Shown: one piece after another, positions 8,329 to 17,242 of the stretch | Numbering within the stretch: the stretch's first letter is position 1 | Layout of the letters: every line of letters starts with the position of its first letter | Assembly: GCA_015233565.1 (NCBI GenBank) | Contig: JADFXM010000008.1 | Coordinates: forward strand, 62,001-126,000 | DNA: 64,000 nt | Direction of reading: 5' to 3' | Source of the DNA: Candidatus Rifleibacteriota bacterium | Lineage (GTDB): Bacteria > Muiribacteriota > Ozemobacteria > Ozemobacterales > Ozemobacteraceae | Notes under the pieces: generated by a model | Told to the model about the DNA's origin: nothing | Database searches by the model: none | What the model saw: only the letters and a program-made list of their open reading frames with translations | Program-made: the position numbers and the translations under genes

Positions 8329-8973
8329 ATGAAAAAATCTGTGTTTCTAATGGCTTTACTTTTTTCGAGCTTTTTTGTTCTGCCTTCGGCTTTTGCTGGC
8401 GAGAAAGACATTAAACTGGAGAAACTTTCTGATTCATGGGGTTACGACCTGGGGGTTGCTTTAAAGTCGAGGAAAAGTAGCAGAGAATTTTCCGACAAAA
8501 AAGTAAGCGATAAAGAGTTAGCAAGAATATTTTGGGCAATAAATGGGATCAATCGTGAAAATGGAAAAAGGACTGTTCCTACACCCCGCGGATTCAATTT
8601 TATAAAAGTTTTCCATATTTCCCGGAATGGTAATTTCCTATACGATGCTGCCCAAAATTCATTGGTACTGGTTAGTGGAGAATCAATTGTTGACAAGGTT
8701 GGGAAACAACCATGGGTGGCTTCGACTTCCAATATCATCGCTTATGTCGCGGATTTAAAAGCATACGGGGCTCCAACTATTCCGGAGGACAAAATCAAAA
8801 TGGGAATGGTTGTTGGCGGATGTATGGCCCAAAATGCTTATTTGTCTGCTGCATCTTTGGGAATGGGGGCTTGCATCGTATTTGGATTTGACAAGGAAGT
8901 TTTGACAAAATCTTTATCCCTTACCGAGAATGAAGTTCTTCTTTTTATTCAACCGTTTGGATTTTTGAAATAA
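8329..8973 (+). CDS. exported nitroreductase-family oxidoreductase
   Basis: 214 residues with a clear Sec signal peptide (about 1-23, 'FVLPSAFA' cleavage region) and then a nitroreductase-like FMN fold: 'LKSRKSSREFSDKKVSDKELARIFWAINGINR' (phosphate-binding Arg/Ser motif), 'TPRGFN', and a late 'GCMAQNAYLSAASLGMGACIV'. Members usually reduce nitro groups, quinones or flavins, or act as dehydrogenases (SagB type); a periplasmic member is uncommon. AAAGGAGG lies seven bases before the ATG. 18 bases after the radical SAM gene, so probably in the same operon. Confidence 0.78.
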   Translation: MKKSVFLMALLFSSFFVLPSAFAGEKDIKLEKLSDSWGYDLGVALKSRKSSREFSDKKVSDKELARIFWAINGINRENGKRTVPTPRGFNFIKVFHISRNGNFLYDAAQNSLVLVSGESIVDKVGKQPWVASTSNIIAYVADLKAYGAPTIPEDKIKMGMVVGGCMAQNAYLSAASLGMGACIVFGFDKEVLTKSLSLTENEVLLFIQPFGFLK

Positions 8974-9008
8974 AAGACTAAGTTTTTCATTCGATTTATT
9001 CGATAATA

Positions 9009-9039
9009 CCCTTGTAAATTCAATTACAGGGGTTTTTTT
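9009..9039 (+). terminator. rho-independent terminator after the nitroreductase gene
   Basis: CCCTTGTAA (9009-9017), a six-base loop, and TTACAGGGG (9024-9032) form a 9-bp stem with one G-T pair, followed by seven T residues (9033-9039). It ends two bases before the next start codon, and its 3' arm provides the only SD-like sequence (AGGGG) for that gene. Confidence 0.85.
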
Positions 9040-9040
9040 C

Positions 9041-9562
9041 ATGGATTTGTTACGATATTCTTCTACCGAATTCCAGCGTATTCTTCAACTCTCCGAAAGT
9101 GGACTTTCGGACTTTATAAAAAGAAATGCTGATTTTCTCAGCATAGAAAAAATTGAAGGACAAGAATGCGAAAGTTATTTGATTCGAAAAAATGATTTTG
9201 AAAAGTTGATGCTTGTTCGTGTTGCTGAATTGGCAAATATTATTGAAAAAGACAGAAAACTTAGGGAACTCTCAATTTCCGGAAAAACGAAAACTAGTGC
9301 AACTCTACGGACGGATGCAGAAAGCCTGATCGAATTGCTTGACAAACTTGGCGATGAAATCAAAGGAATGGATGGCTATATCAAAAGTCTTAGTGGAAGA
9401 TATGTGTCGGCCCTAAATCAATATCTTCAGGAAAAACAGAACAATGGAAAATTGCAAAACGAAATAGAATACCTGAAAGCAAGACAGGAATTTTTGATCA
9501 AAAAAGTGGAGGGTTTGAAAACTCTCGACGTAGAAAGGGAGATTCCGAAAGTTATCCATTGA
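9041..9562 (+). CDS. coiled-coil protein with possible N-terminal helix-turn-helix
   Basis: 173 residues, no recognised family. Residues about 5-60 ('YSSTEFQRILQLSESGLSDFIKRN') could form a MerR-like or phage-type helix-turn-helix; residues about 60-170 are Lys/Glu-rich and predicted coiled coil ('LNQYLQEKQNNGKLQNEIEY'). No signal peptide or membrane segment. It starts two bases after the terminator U-tract; the AGGGG inside the terminator's 3' arm is eight bases upstream of the ATG. Convergent with the dynamin gene at 9685. Confidence 0.6.
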   Translation: MDLLRYSSTEFQRILQLSESGLSDFIKRNADFLSIEKIEGQECESYLIRKNDFEKLMLVRVAELANIIEKDRKLRELSISGKTKTSATLRTDAESLIELLDKLGDEIKGMDGYIKSLSGRYVSALNQYLQEKQNNGKLQNEIEYLKARQEFLIKKVEGLKTLDVEREIPKVIH

Positions 9563-9684
9563 CGGATTTTTGAATATTTCAAAAGTTTCAGTCAATAGTA
9601 ACAAAAAAATCAAGTTATCTCAAGGGTTGTGAAAAATTTCCCAAAAAAATAGGATTTATTTGCAGGTAGTCGGGATACTTGGAC

Positions 9685-12600
9685 TTATGATTGAAACAGT
9701 TTGTGAAAGAGCGCCTGGGCATACTCTACAATTTGGGAATCCAATTTCTTGCGCTGGATTAGTCCACCCAGCAACTTGTGGAGAGTTTTGTGAAGCCACG
9801 CTCGAAGTTCATTGAAACTTTGTACAAGTTCTTCGAGTGATAGAGTGGAAGCTGCAAATTTATTAAACCTTGAAAGTTTTTTAGAAATTTTTACGTGCAG
9901 AAGGTTCAAAATCTCAAGGTCAAAAACCTGGGTTAGCTCAGTGTGAAAAGCATTGAATAAATTATCCCACTGTTTTTTGAAATTTTTCAGTTCGCTGTGA
10001 ATTGCCTTTTTGACGAAATAAAGTTTTATCTTCCTCTTCCATTTATTAGGAAGTAGAGACCCGATGGTAGAATTTTCAAATTTTTTGATTTGCTTGAGTG
10101 TTTTAATAATTTCGTTGAAATAATTTTCCAATTTTTCCATTTTATCTTTTGTGGAATTTCCTTTCTCTAGAATCATTTTTTCGACTTGGGAAATAATTTT
10201 TTCAAGTTTACTTTGTGTGAAGAATTTTTTCAATTCAAGGTCTTTGTTGAGAAAAGTTGTATCGAGGATTTTCCTTATTTCCACATAGTTATAAAGCAGT
10301 CCTCCATTTTGTTCAACTGACCTTTGTTGGAAAGGTTCTTTTTCTGTTAGTTCGGCGGCATTATATGATTTCACACATTTTCCCCCGACAAGGTTTGGCG
10401 CGGGAAAAGATTGGGAACTTTTTTTAAAGGTCGTTCCATCGGACGGCGATTGTCCGGAAAAGTACTCTACTGAAAATTTTGCTGAATATGGGACAATATG
10501 CGATTTGTCTGTGCCAGCAAAATTCATTGCTTCAAAAATAACGTTTGAGAATTCATTTATTTCAATTTCATCCATTTTATTCAAAATGAAAAGTGTCTCT
10601 TTCCCGCTTTCATGCACTTGAGCAATCAATTCTTTTTCAGTTTTCCTTCCGATTTGTGTTGCATCCAGGACCCAAACAACTGCTTCACACTTTTCCAGGA
10701 GATACTCTGAAAGAGTTTGATGTTCAATGAACAATGAGTTAAATCCGGGAGTGTCGACAAAAACAATGTTACTTGGAAGATGTAAGGGTTCAAATATTTC
10801 AAAGGAAAATTGTCCAAGGGAATTTAAAAAATGAACGTTTTTTCTTCCATCTACAAGTGTATCAAAGGTTTCTCCGGAAACCATCTTTTTTTCATGGTTT
10901 TTTTGTACAAGAAAAATAATGGGTTGTTCGCTATGTCGAATTTCGCATGAGGTTGAAGTGGTTGGAATATTGCCGGTGGGGAGCAACTTTTTCTGAAATA
11001 TGGAATTTAAAACCGAAGACTTTCCGGACTTGTTTTCCCCAAAAAAAACCAGTTTAAGTGGCTTTGAACAGTCTTCCAACAACTGAGTCAAATTGAAATT
11101 CCCTTGGTTCAAAAAATCAATACTCTCGCAAAAAACTTGTAAAGTAAGTATTTTTTCAATTATCCCTGACTCAAGAAGATTGTTAAAAAAATAACTCTGT
11201 GAAAGAATGTATTGAAGGTTTTTTAAATTCTGGAGCCTGACATGTACTGATTTTGAAAAGCCTTCAAGGATTCTCGAGGTTAACTGTTGGGAAGAGGAGA
11301 AATTTGATTTGAGCTCAAGTCCATTGGATAAATTAAGAATCCTTGTAAAATAAAATAAGAAATCAAAAAGGTTTTTTTCAGGTTGTACAAGGTGAGTAAT
11401 CAGTTGCCAGATTTCAAACAATTTTTCTTTTATTTCCTCTCTCCCAAAAGGAAAAGAATCAAAGGCATACAGATCGTCAAAATAAACCGCTTTTTCAAGA
11501 ATTGCTGCATTTTCAAAAAGGTTATTGATGATAATTTCACTTTCTTCAGGGATGGTAAGTGAAGTTGAATTGCTCTGTGTCAGATTTTCTGTGCCTGACT
11601 TTCCTGAACTGGCAACATGGGTGGCATGATTTTCGCTCGAGAGGGAAGAAAAGGCTGAGTGGGACGAAGATAGAATGGAAAGGGGGGGGAGAATAGGAGG
11701 AGAGGGTAAATCGACAGAAGAAGAAATAGAAGAAGTAGAAGAAGAAGAAGCAGAAGCAGAAGCAGAAGAAGCAGAAGGAGAAGGAGAAGGAGAAGAAGCA
11801 GAAGGAGAAGGAGAAGGAGAAGGAGAAGGAGAAGGAGAATGGATAGGAGTAGTGGGTAAATCAGCGGAAGAAGAACCTAAATTGGAAAAAGGATAAATAG
11901 CAGATGATTGAGTGGAAGAGAACAGGTTTTGAGAGTCAAAGGTCGCATAAGATTGAGTCAGAGCGCCCAAGGCTGAATAAAAGTTCAAAAAGGCGTCTTC
12001 AATTGGAGAAGCAAAACAAAATGTACTACCATTTTTCAAAAAGTTTGTAACGAACTCATTTAGCAGGATTAGTTTGTTTGCTTTAAACAGCACTTGGCAC
12101 AACTTTATTACTTCAAAGGATTTCGGTTTGGAAGGAAAAACTTTAATCAATAATGGAATGGAATTATCGAAATCCTTGCTTGCCAGGGTAATTTCGCAAA
12201 ACGGAATAAACATGGTTGGGTCAGAGGCGTTTTTGAGAAGATTCAACGCGACTGGTAAATTATGGTCAACCTGATGAATGGCTACTTCCAGATGAAATGC
12301 AGCCATCACATCGCATTTTTTTTCTTTTAGATAGGTCGAAAGGTTTTCTTTTGCTTCGGTTAGATGATTTGAAAAAAGGTTGATCCATCCGAGAAGTAGG
12401 AAAAGGTCTGGTTTAACTAAGTTTTTTCGGTGTTTGAGCCATTTTTCGGGAAAGAAAAACCTTGTAACAGGGTAAAAAACAAGTGATTTCAGTTCGTCGG
12501 GGGATGTTCCATTTGTACTCTGGGCTTTGATTTTAATTGCTTGAAAAATGATTTCTTCAGTTTCAGTCAGTTTGTTGATGTCAGCTTTTTGAGTACCGGA

Positions 12601-13314
12601 ATACATATCCGAGAAAAGTTCAAAAATTTTCTTGGGTTCACTGGTGAGTTCTTCCTGATCCGGGTTCTTGATAAAATAAGGAATTTCAAAAATATCCTTT
12701 GAGAGCATCATTAAATCGAGAAGAAGCTCTCTTCCAGAAGGATAATCTGAAAGAGTATCAATGCAAAAAGATTCCGGAGCTTCGGAAACGTTTTCTGAGG
12801 CTAACTCAAGTTTAATTTTCCACAATTTGAAATATTCAGATTCAGGAAAAAGCGAAATAAATTCCTGACAGATTGATTTTGTTTTTGCCAAATTTCCTGC
12901 GGCAAAAAAGGGAATTTCCGAAAAAATTTCGTTCTTTCCAATTGCCCCAAAAATTTTACAACTTGTACAAAAAAGAAAACACTCCCATCTTTGCGATGAT
13001 TCTTCCGACAAGGGCTTGATTTCAAATTTGATGATCTCTTTGTTTTCCAATAGGCTCAGAGATGCTGAATTTGTTGTCTTTGTGAAAAGTACGATGTTTT
13101 CAATGCCAACGGAAACAACCCTTTTTGTTTGCCCATTCACATCAAAAATAACGAAAAAAGTTGTACCGACAAAGAACAAAAACACTTCCGGGTTCTCTAA
13201 TTTAGGTGACACAGCCGTTCCGAAAACGGGTGCTTCGAGGTCATCGACTGAAGAGATATAGTTCCCGGAAATTAACTGGGAGACCAAACTTTCTTGCAAT
13301 GATGTGACTGACAT
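9685..13314 (-). CDS. dynamin-family GTPase fused to a long N-terminal solenoid (DLP-C)
   Basis: 1209 residues. About 1-480: helical, TPR-like region ('LLLGWINLFSNHLTEAKENL'). About 490-560: Ser/Pro/Ala low-complexity linker encoded by a hexanucleotide repeat. About 745-930: dynamin-type GTPase with G1 'GENKSGKSS', G2 'PTTST', G3 'VDTPGFNS' and G4 'NKMD'. About 950-1209: helical stalk-like region with a basic amphipathic stretch near 1090 ('LLPNKWKRKIKLYFVKK') that could touch membrane; no clear transmembrane segment. Likely remodels or senses membranes. Last gene of the Clp-dynamin cluster, separated by 330 bases from DLP-B. No strong SD at the chosen ATG. Confidence 0.78.
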   Translation of the reverse strand: MSVTSLQESLVSQLISGNYISSVDDLEAPVFGTAVSPKLENPEVFLFFVGTTFFVIFDVNGQTKRVVSVGIENIVLFTKTTNSASLSLLENKEIIKFEIKPLSEESSQRWECFLFCTSCKIFGAIGKNEIFSEIPFFAAGNLAKTKSICQEFISLFPESEYFKLWKIKLELASENVSEAPESFCIDTLSDYPSGRELLLDLMMLSKDIFEIPYFIKNPDQEELTSEPKKIFELFSDMYSGTQKADINKLTETEEIIFQAIKIKAQSTNGTSPDELKSLVFYPVTRFFFPEKWLKHRKNLVKPDLFLLLGWINLFSNHLTEAKENLSTYLKEKKCDVMAAFHLEVAIHQVDHNLPVALNLLKNASDPTMFIPFCEITLASKDFDNSIPLLIKVFPSKPKSFEVIKLCQVLFKANKLILLNEFVTNFLKNGSTFCFASPIEDAFLNFYSALGALTQSYATFDSQNLFSSTQSSAIYPFSNLGSSSADLPTTPIHSPSPSPSPSPSPSASSPSPSPSASSASASASSSSTSSISSSVDLPSPPILPPLSILSSSHSAFSSLSSENHATHVASSGKSGTENLTQSNSTSLTIPEESEIIINNLFENAAILEKAVYFDDLYAFDSFPFGREEIKEKLFEIWQLITHLVQPEKNLFDFLFYFTRILNLSNGLELKSNFSSSQQLTSRILEGFSKSVHVRLQNLKNLQYILSQSYFFNNLLESGIIEKILTLQVFCESIDFLNQGNFNLTQLLEDCSKPLKLVFFGENKSGKSSVLNSIFQKKLLPTGNIPTTSTSCEIRHSEQPIIFLVQKNHEKKMVSGETFDTLVDGRKNVHFLNSLGQFSFEIFEPLHLPSNIVFVDTPGFNSLFIEHQTLSEYLLEKCEAVVWVLDATQIGRKTEKELIAQVHESGKETLFILNKMDEIEINEFSNVIFEAMNFAGTDKSHIVPYSAKFSVEYFSGQSPSDGTTFKKSSQSFPAPNLVGGKCVKSYNAAELTEKEPFQQRSVEQNGGLLYNYVEIRKILDTTFLNKDLELKKFFTQSKLEKIISQVEKMILEKGNSTKDKMEKLENYFNEIIKTLKQIKKFENSTIGSLLPNKWKRKIKLYFVKKAIHSELKNFKKQWDNLFNAFHTELTQVFDLEILNLLHVKISKKLSRFNKFAASTLSLEELVQSFNELRAWLHKTLHKLLGGLIQRKKLDSQIVEYAQALFHKLFQS
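11716..11839. repeat. in-frame hexanucleotide microsatellite in the dynamin gene DLP-C
   Basis: About 124 bases of imperfect GAAGGA/GAAGCA/GAAGAA units (plus strand), read on the minus strand as Ser-Pro and Ser-Ala repeats at residues about 492-533. The six-base period means slippage changes linker length without frameshift. Confidence 0.9.
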
Positions 13315-13644
13315 TTCAGGTATTTGTAATACTTTTTTCTCTGAAGCGCAACTTTTTACAGGGAAGATGTGAAATTATTTGAAAAATAAAAATGAAGAAA
13401 TTCGTAATTATTTTGCTGAATGGCTTTTAGAGCCAGAATATTTTCAGAATTGTAGTTTTTCAGCGTATCTCATTTCCCGGAGGTGCAATTTACCGGCTGT
13501 TGAACAGAGTTGTAGCGATTTTTGAAAAGCATATTTAGGCTTTCCAATTTTTCCAAATAAACATTTTTTTTTATGTTCATCAGAAAAAGGTATTTTATAA
13601 AGCTCTTAACTCCACTTTAAGAATTCCAGATGACAAATTTAAAT
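13315..13644. other. 330-base spacer between two dynamin genes, no gene seen
   Basis: AT-rich, no SD-led reading frame, no strong hairpin with a T-run, and no match to the repeat families in this window. It may hold a promoter for the gene ending at 9685, but I cannot point to convincing boxes. Confidence 0.5.
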
Positions 13645-15417
13645 TTAAACTATTGACACTTGGGAATAAATTTGTACCAGGTCATTTTTTATTTTACTGA
13701 TTGAAATTCCCATTTCGTGAAAGAATCTCTTTCGGGAGGCTATATATTCTTCTGATTGGTTTTTGTTTTGGTACAACTCGTTAATTAGCCCTTCAAGAAA
13801 TAGAAAATGTCCGGAAATTTGCTTCTCAAAACCATTTTTGAAATATTCCACCATGAGCGATTTAGTTTTCTGCACTTCGGATTTTATTTTTTCACAAGCA
13901 ATATTGTACTTGCTTTCGAATTCCAACGTGATCAATGGAAGATCTTTCGCAGATAGTTTTCCAAAAAATCCGGCGATCAATGAGATTGCCGCATATGGTA
14001 CATTTCCCTGAAAAATAAAGAAGAGAGACGCCATTCGCCCAAAATTGGAAAGGATATTTTTTCCGCCGAAAGAGAGGCTGGTTTCAGGGAAAAAAGGAGT
14101 GAACGGCAATTTAAGGTGTGAAACAGACGAACCATTTGGGTGAGACTCTTTGTTGTTTAAAATTTTAAGGAATTCTTCTTTCACTGATTCTGCCAGTACA
14201 AGTGCTTCCGAATTTATTTTGGAGATTATTGTGCTGAGGTCAGTTTGGATTTTGCTTCGTAACACCCCTTCAATCGCGTCTTTCTTGCTATTCGTGTCAT
14301 GGTCGCTATCCAAAATTTTCAATAGATTTCTTTCTATTTCAAATTTGTCCAATTGGGGAAAATCGAAATTTTCATAAATTATTGTTTCAATCTGGCGTGA
14401 AAAATTTTCAAGCTTGATGCGGCAAATTTTTCTTTTTTCTTCGATCTCTTTAAAACGGTTCTGGATCTCTTCGTTGTTCAATTTCTTTTTATTTTCCAGA
14501 AATTCCAGGGAGATTTTTACTCCTGCTTCAATCTCTCCAAGCAGAGTTAGGAATTTTCCGCAGGGAATCTCGAAAAGAATGTCGCGTTTCGAAGAAATCA
14601 ATTCGTGGCTGAATGTTTTAAAAAAGTCAGAAAACCCAGATTCTGCGGTTTGTGTGGGGTTATTCTCGATAAACCCTTTTAATGCCAGTTTACTGGAAAC
14701 CGGGAAAATTTTTACTTTTCCGATTATCTCTTTGAGGTTGTCTCTGCAAAAATCAATGGCTTCTTTTTTCCCTGCTACATCCTCAATTCTATCTATGGCA
14801 TTAAGTACTATCCAAATTTTTTTAATGTTGTTCCCGATGATTTCATCGCTCAGGAAGCTCTTCTCTGAATCGGAAAGAGGTTGTCCGGCATTCAGTACAA
14901 ATAAAACACCATCGGACCTCGGGATGAATTCTTCCGTGACTCTTCTTCGAAATTCGTTGGAATCATTTACCCCGGGGGTATCGACTATTACGATTCCATT
15001 TGCCAGAAGATCAAGTGGAAAAAATATTTCAACAAAGGCTATTTCCGCGACTTTTGGGTTTTTCTTTGTTACAACGTTTTTTAATTCCTCAATTTGAACA
15101 TTTTCCTCAAGGCCACTCTGATACTTGATTTTGGCTGTTGGGGACCTCCCATAGCGAAGGATGGTGAGTGCGGCAGTGCAGATAGTGGCTGCCTTGGGGA
15201 GAATTTCCTTCCCAACCATTGCGTTAATCAGGGTCGATTTCCCTCGTTTTATTTCCCCTATGACGGAAATATAAAATCTCTCCTCGCTGAGCTTTTCGAA
15301 AATGTTATCCAGTTTAGGAAGTAGATCCTTAAATTCAGCTTTCTCAATGATTGACTTGGTCTCATCGAGAAGCAGAAAAAATGAGGATTTAAAATTTCTG
15401 AAATCTGATAGGTCCAC
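13645..15417 (-). CDS. bacterial dynamin-like GTPase (DLP-B)
   Basis: 590 residues. GTPase motifs: G1 'GEIKRGKST' (54-62), G2 region 'ATICTAALT', G3 'VDTPGVND', G4 'NAID' in place of the usual NKxD. A long helical region follows, with a hydrophobic paddle-like segment near residues 455-485 ('MASLFFIFQGNVPYAAISLIAGFF') that could insert into membrane. A GTG start at 15417 is used, 20 bases after the stop of DLP-A, so it is probably translationally coupled. Role inferred as membrane binding/remodelling; partner of the adjacent dynamins. Confidence 0.8.
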   Translation of the reverse strand: MDLSDFRNFKSSFFLLLDETKSIIEKAEFKDLLPKLDNIFEKLSEERFYISVIGEIKRGKSTLINAMVGKEILPKAATICTAALTILRYGRSPTAKIKYQSGLEENVQIEELKNVVTKKNPKVAEIAFVEIFFPLDLLANGIVIVDTPGVNDSNEFRRRVTEEFIPRSDGVLFVLNAGQPLSDSEKSFLSDEIIGNNIKKIWIVLNAIDRIEDVAGKKEAIDFCRDNLKEIIGKVKIFPVSSKLALKGFIENNPTQTAESGFSDFFKTFSHELISSKRDILFEIPCGKFLTLLGEIEAGVKISLEFLENKKKLNNEEIQNRFKEIEEKRKICRIKLENFSRQIETIIYENFDFPQLDKFEIERNLLKILDSDHDTNSKKDAIEGVLRSKIQTDLSTIISKINSEALVLAESVKEEFLKILNNKESHPNGSSVSHLKLPFTPFFPETSLSFGGKNILSNFGRMASLFFIFQGNVPYAAISLIAGFFGKLSAKDLPLITLEFESKYNIACEKIKSEVQKTKSLMVEYFKNGFEKQISGHFLFLEGLINELYQNKNQSEEYIASRKRFFHEMGISISKIKNDLVQIYSQVSIV

Positions 15418-15437
15418 TACTTATTCTCACAATTCAC

Positions 15438-17225
15438 TCACAATTCACTCACAACTTCACTCTCGACTTCAGTTCGGAGATCCTGAATTTCTTTTTTTAT
15501 TTCGGGAAATTCAAAAGGAAGCGGTCTATTGATATTCAGGAGTAAATTTTTGATTTCATTTTGTACAATCTCTATTTTATGAATCAGCGATTGTCGGACA
15601 AAATCGATGGCATATTCAATTTCCTGACAAACAGTTAATTTCGTCTTTTCTTTGAGCTGCAAAATAATTTCATCTGGTACAGTTGCGGTTAAAAAGTAAT
15701 CTTTAATTGAACGTTGATTGGAAATGATCTGGCTTGCAAAGTATAAACCTCCAGCAAGAAGTCCCAGATTTACTCCAAAGAAAATTGCCGCCAGATAAGC
15801 AAAATTCAGCGAAAAAACGATCTTCGAGGGAAGGTTGGTAAGATCATATTCAATCTCAAGTTTTCTTTCCTCCAACATTTCGCGGTCATCGATAATTGCC
15901 TGAAAATCCTTTCCAAGTTCAGAATATAGCAGATCGAAGGTGGATTTCATTTTATTTGTAATATATTCATACAATTCTTTTAATCTTGAATTTACCTCCC
16001 CGGGGTCGCGGGACAGCCTGTTGAGGAAAGTCAAATTGGCCATAACGACATCAATTTTAGTAAAAAGAATCTTCTTCAATTCATCTTCAGTTTGTTGGAT
16101 TCTGATTTCAGCACGTTTGAGTGAGTCTCTGAGTTTTTTAAGCTTTTCCGCGCTGTCTTTGAATACTTTTTGGCCGTGGTTTATGTTTGAAGACCGTGAA
16201 TTTTCGATGCCCTTGATTGTTCTTTCAATTCGAAATAGATTTTTTTGGTGGAAATTTCTAAGGATTTTTTCGGCCTGGACCTTCCTTTCAAGAACGCAAT
16301 AATTCGAGATGTATTTCCATAGGTCCCTGTTTCCTGCGGCAAGTTTTTCAGTTTTTTCATTGTCAGTTTTGGTTGCAAACCCAATGGACTTTGAGTGTAC
16401 CTCACCAGTAATTGGAGTTTGTACTTTAGCGCAAGTTCCAAAAATTTCGACATCGGTGATTTTCTCGTGGAAATTGGATTCGAGGATAGTATTGATGTTC
16501 GCGTAACTCTTATTTATCGCTTCAACGATCGCTGTTTTAGTTTCGGTCAATAATTCCTGGCGTTCTGACTCATCTATTTCGTCAAGGCGATTAAGTACAA
16601 AAACAATTTTTTTCAAATCCCCGCTCAGGAGTTTTTCTTCGATGAAAATTCGTTCGGACTCGGAAAATGGCTTTAATGCAGAAATTACAAAGATTATTAA
16701 TTCCGCGGAAGGAATCATATCATAAACAATTTCAGCTCTGGACTTGCTTAGATCGTTAATCCCAGGTGAATCTATCAAATTGAATCCGGAAGGAACAGAA
16801 GGGTGGGCAATTTCTATTCTCTCTATTTTTTCGAGCTTGGTAGGATCTGTGATTAAGTTGCGGAAGGACTGCCAGTCAAACTTTTCGTCGGGCATCCCGA
16901 ATCCGGCTCTGTCGCTTTTTCCTGGGTCCAGTTTGACGGCTTCTTTTTCTCCAAGAGCTTTTATTCTGATTTGGAAGGGGCCATGTTCCAATTTGGTCAA
17001 AATTGCAGTGGTAGGCGTAACCCCGGTGGGAAGAAGATTCTCACCTAAAGCTGAGTTAATCAGCGACGATTTTCCAGCATTGAACTCGCCGATTACAAGG
17101 ACATTTGGTTTTTGGCGTATTAATTCAATGAGACTTGCTGGATCCTGGATTTCAAGTAAAAGTTTGGTGGAAAGGGATTTAAACTTCTCATTTGTCTTTT
17201 GAAATGTTTCAAGCAGGTTTTGCAT
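15438..17225 (-). CDS. bacterial dynamin-like GTPase (DLP-A)
   Basis: About 595 residues. G1 'GEFNAGKSS', G2 'TPTTA', G3 'IDSPGIND', G4 'NRLD'. The C-terminal half is coiled coil with a hydrophobic hairpin near residues 485-530 ('FSLNFAYLAAIFFGVNLGLLAGGL'), the typical membrane paddle of bacterial dynamin-like proteins. The ATG at 17225 is preferred over an in-frame TTG four codons upstream because GAGGAA lies just before it. It follows the AAA+ gene by 17 bases. Bacterial dynamins often occur as adjacent unequal pairs; here there are three. Confidence 0.83.
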   Translation of the reverse strand: MQNLLETFQKTNEKFKSLSTKLLLEIQDPASLIELIRQKPNVLVIGEFNAGKSSLINSALGENLLPTGVTPTTAILTKLEHGPFQIRIKALGEKEAVKLDPGKSDRAGFGMPDEKFDWQSFRNLITDPTKLEKIERIEIAHPSVPSGFNLIDSPGINDLSKSRAEIVYDMIPSAELIIFVISALKPFSESERIFIEEKLLSGDLKKIVFVLNRLDEIDESERQELLTETKTAIVEAINKSYANINTILESNFHEKITDVEIFGTCAKVQTPITGEVHSKSIGFATKTDNEKTEKLAAGNRDLWKYISNYCVLERKVQAEKILRNFHQKNLFRIERTIKGIENSRSSNINHGQKVFKDSAEKLKKLRDSLKRAEIRIQQTEDELKKILFTKIDVVMANLTFLNRLSRDPGEVNSRLKELYEYITNKMKSTFDLLYSELGKDFQAIIDDREMLEERKLEIEYDLTNLPSKIVFSLNFAYLAAIFFGVNLGLLAGGLYFASQIISNQRSIKDYFLTATVPDEIILQLKEKTKLTVCQEIEYAIDFVRQSLIHKIEIVQNEIKNLLLNINRPLPFEFPEIKKEIQDLRTEVESEVVSEL

Positions 17226-17242
17226 ATTATTCCTCAAATTCT

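Noticed and set aside
11675..11896. Glu/Gly-rich plus-strand frame across the dynamin repeat
   Set aside because: Product of the hexanucleotide tract read in antisense; not a separate gene.
14414..15097. 227-codon plus-strand frame opposite dynamin DLP-B
   Set aside because: Antisense to strong GTPase motifs; no SD or family signature.
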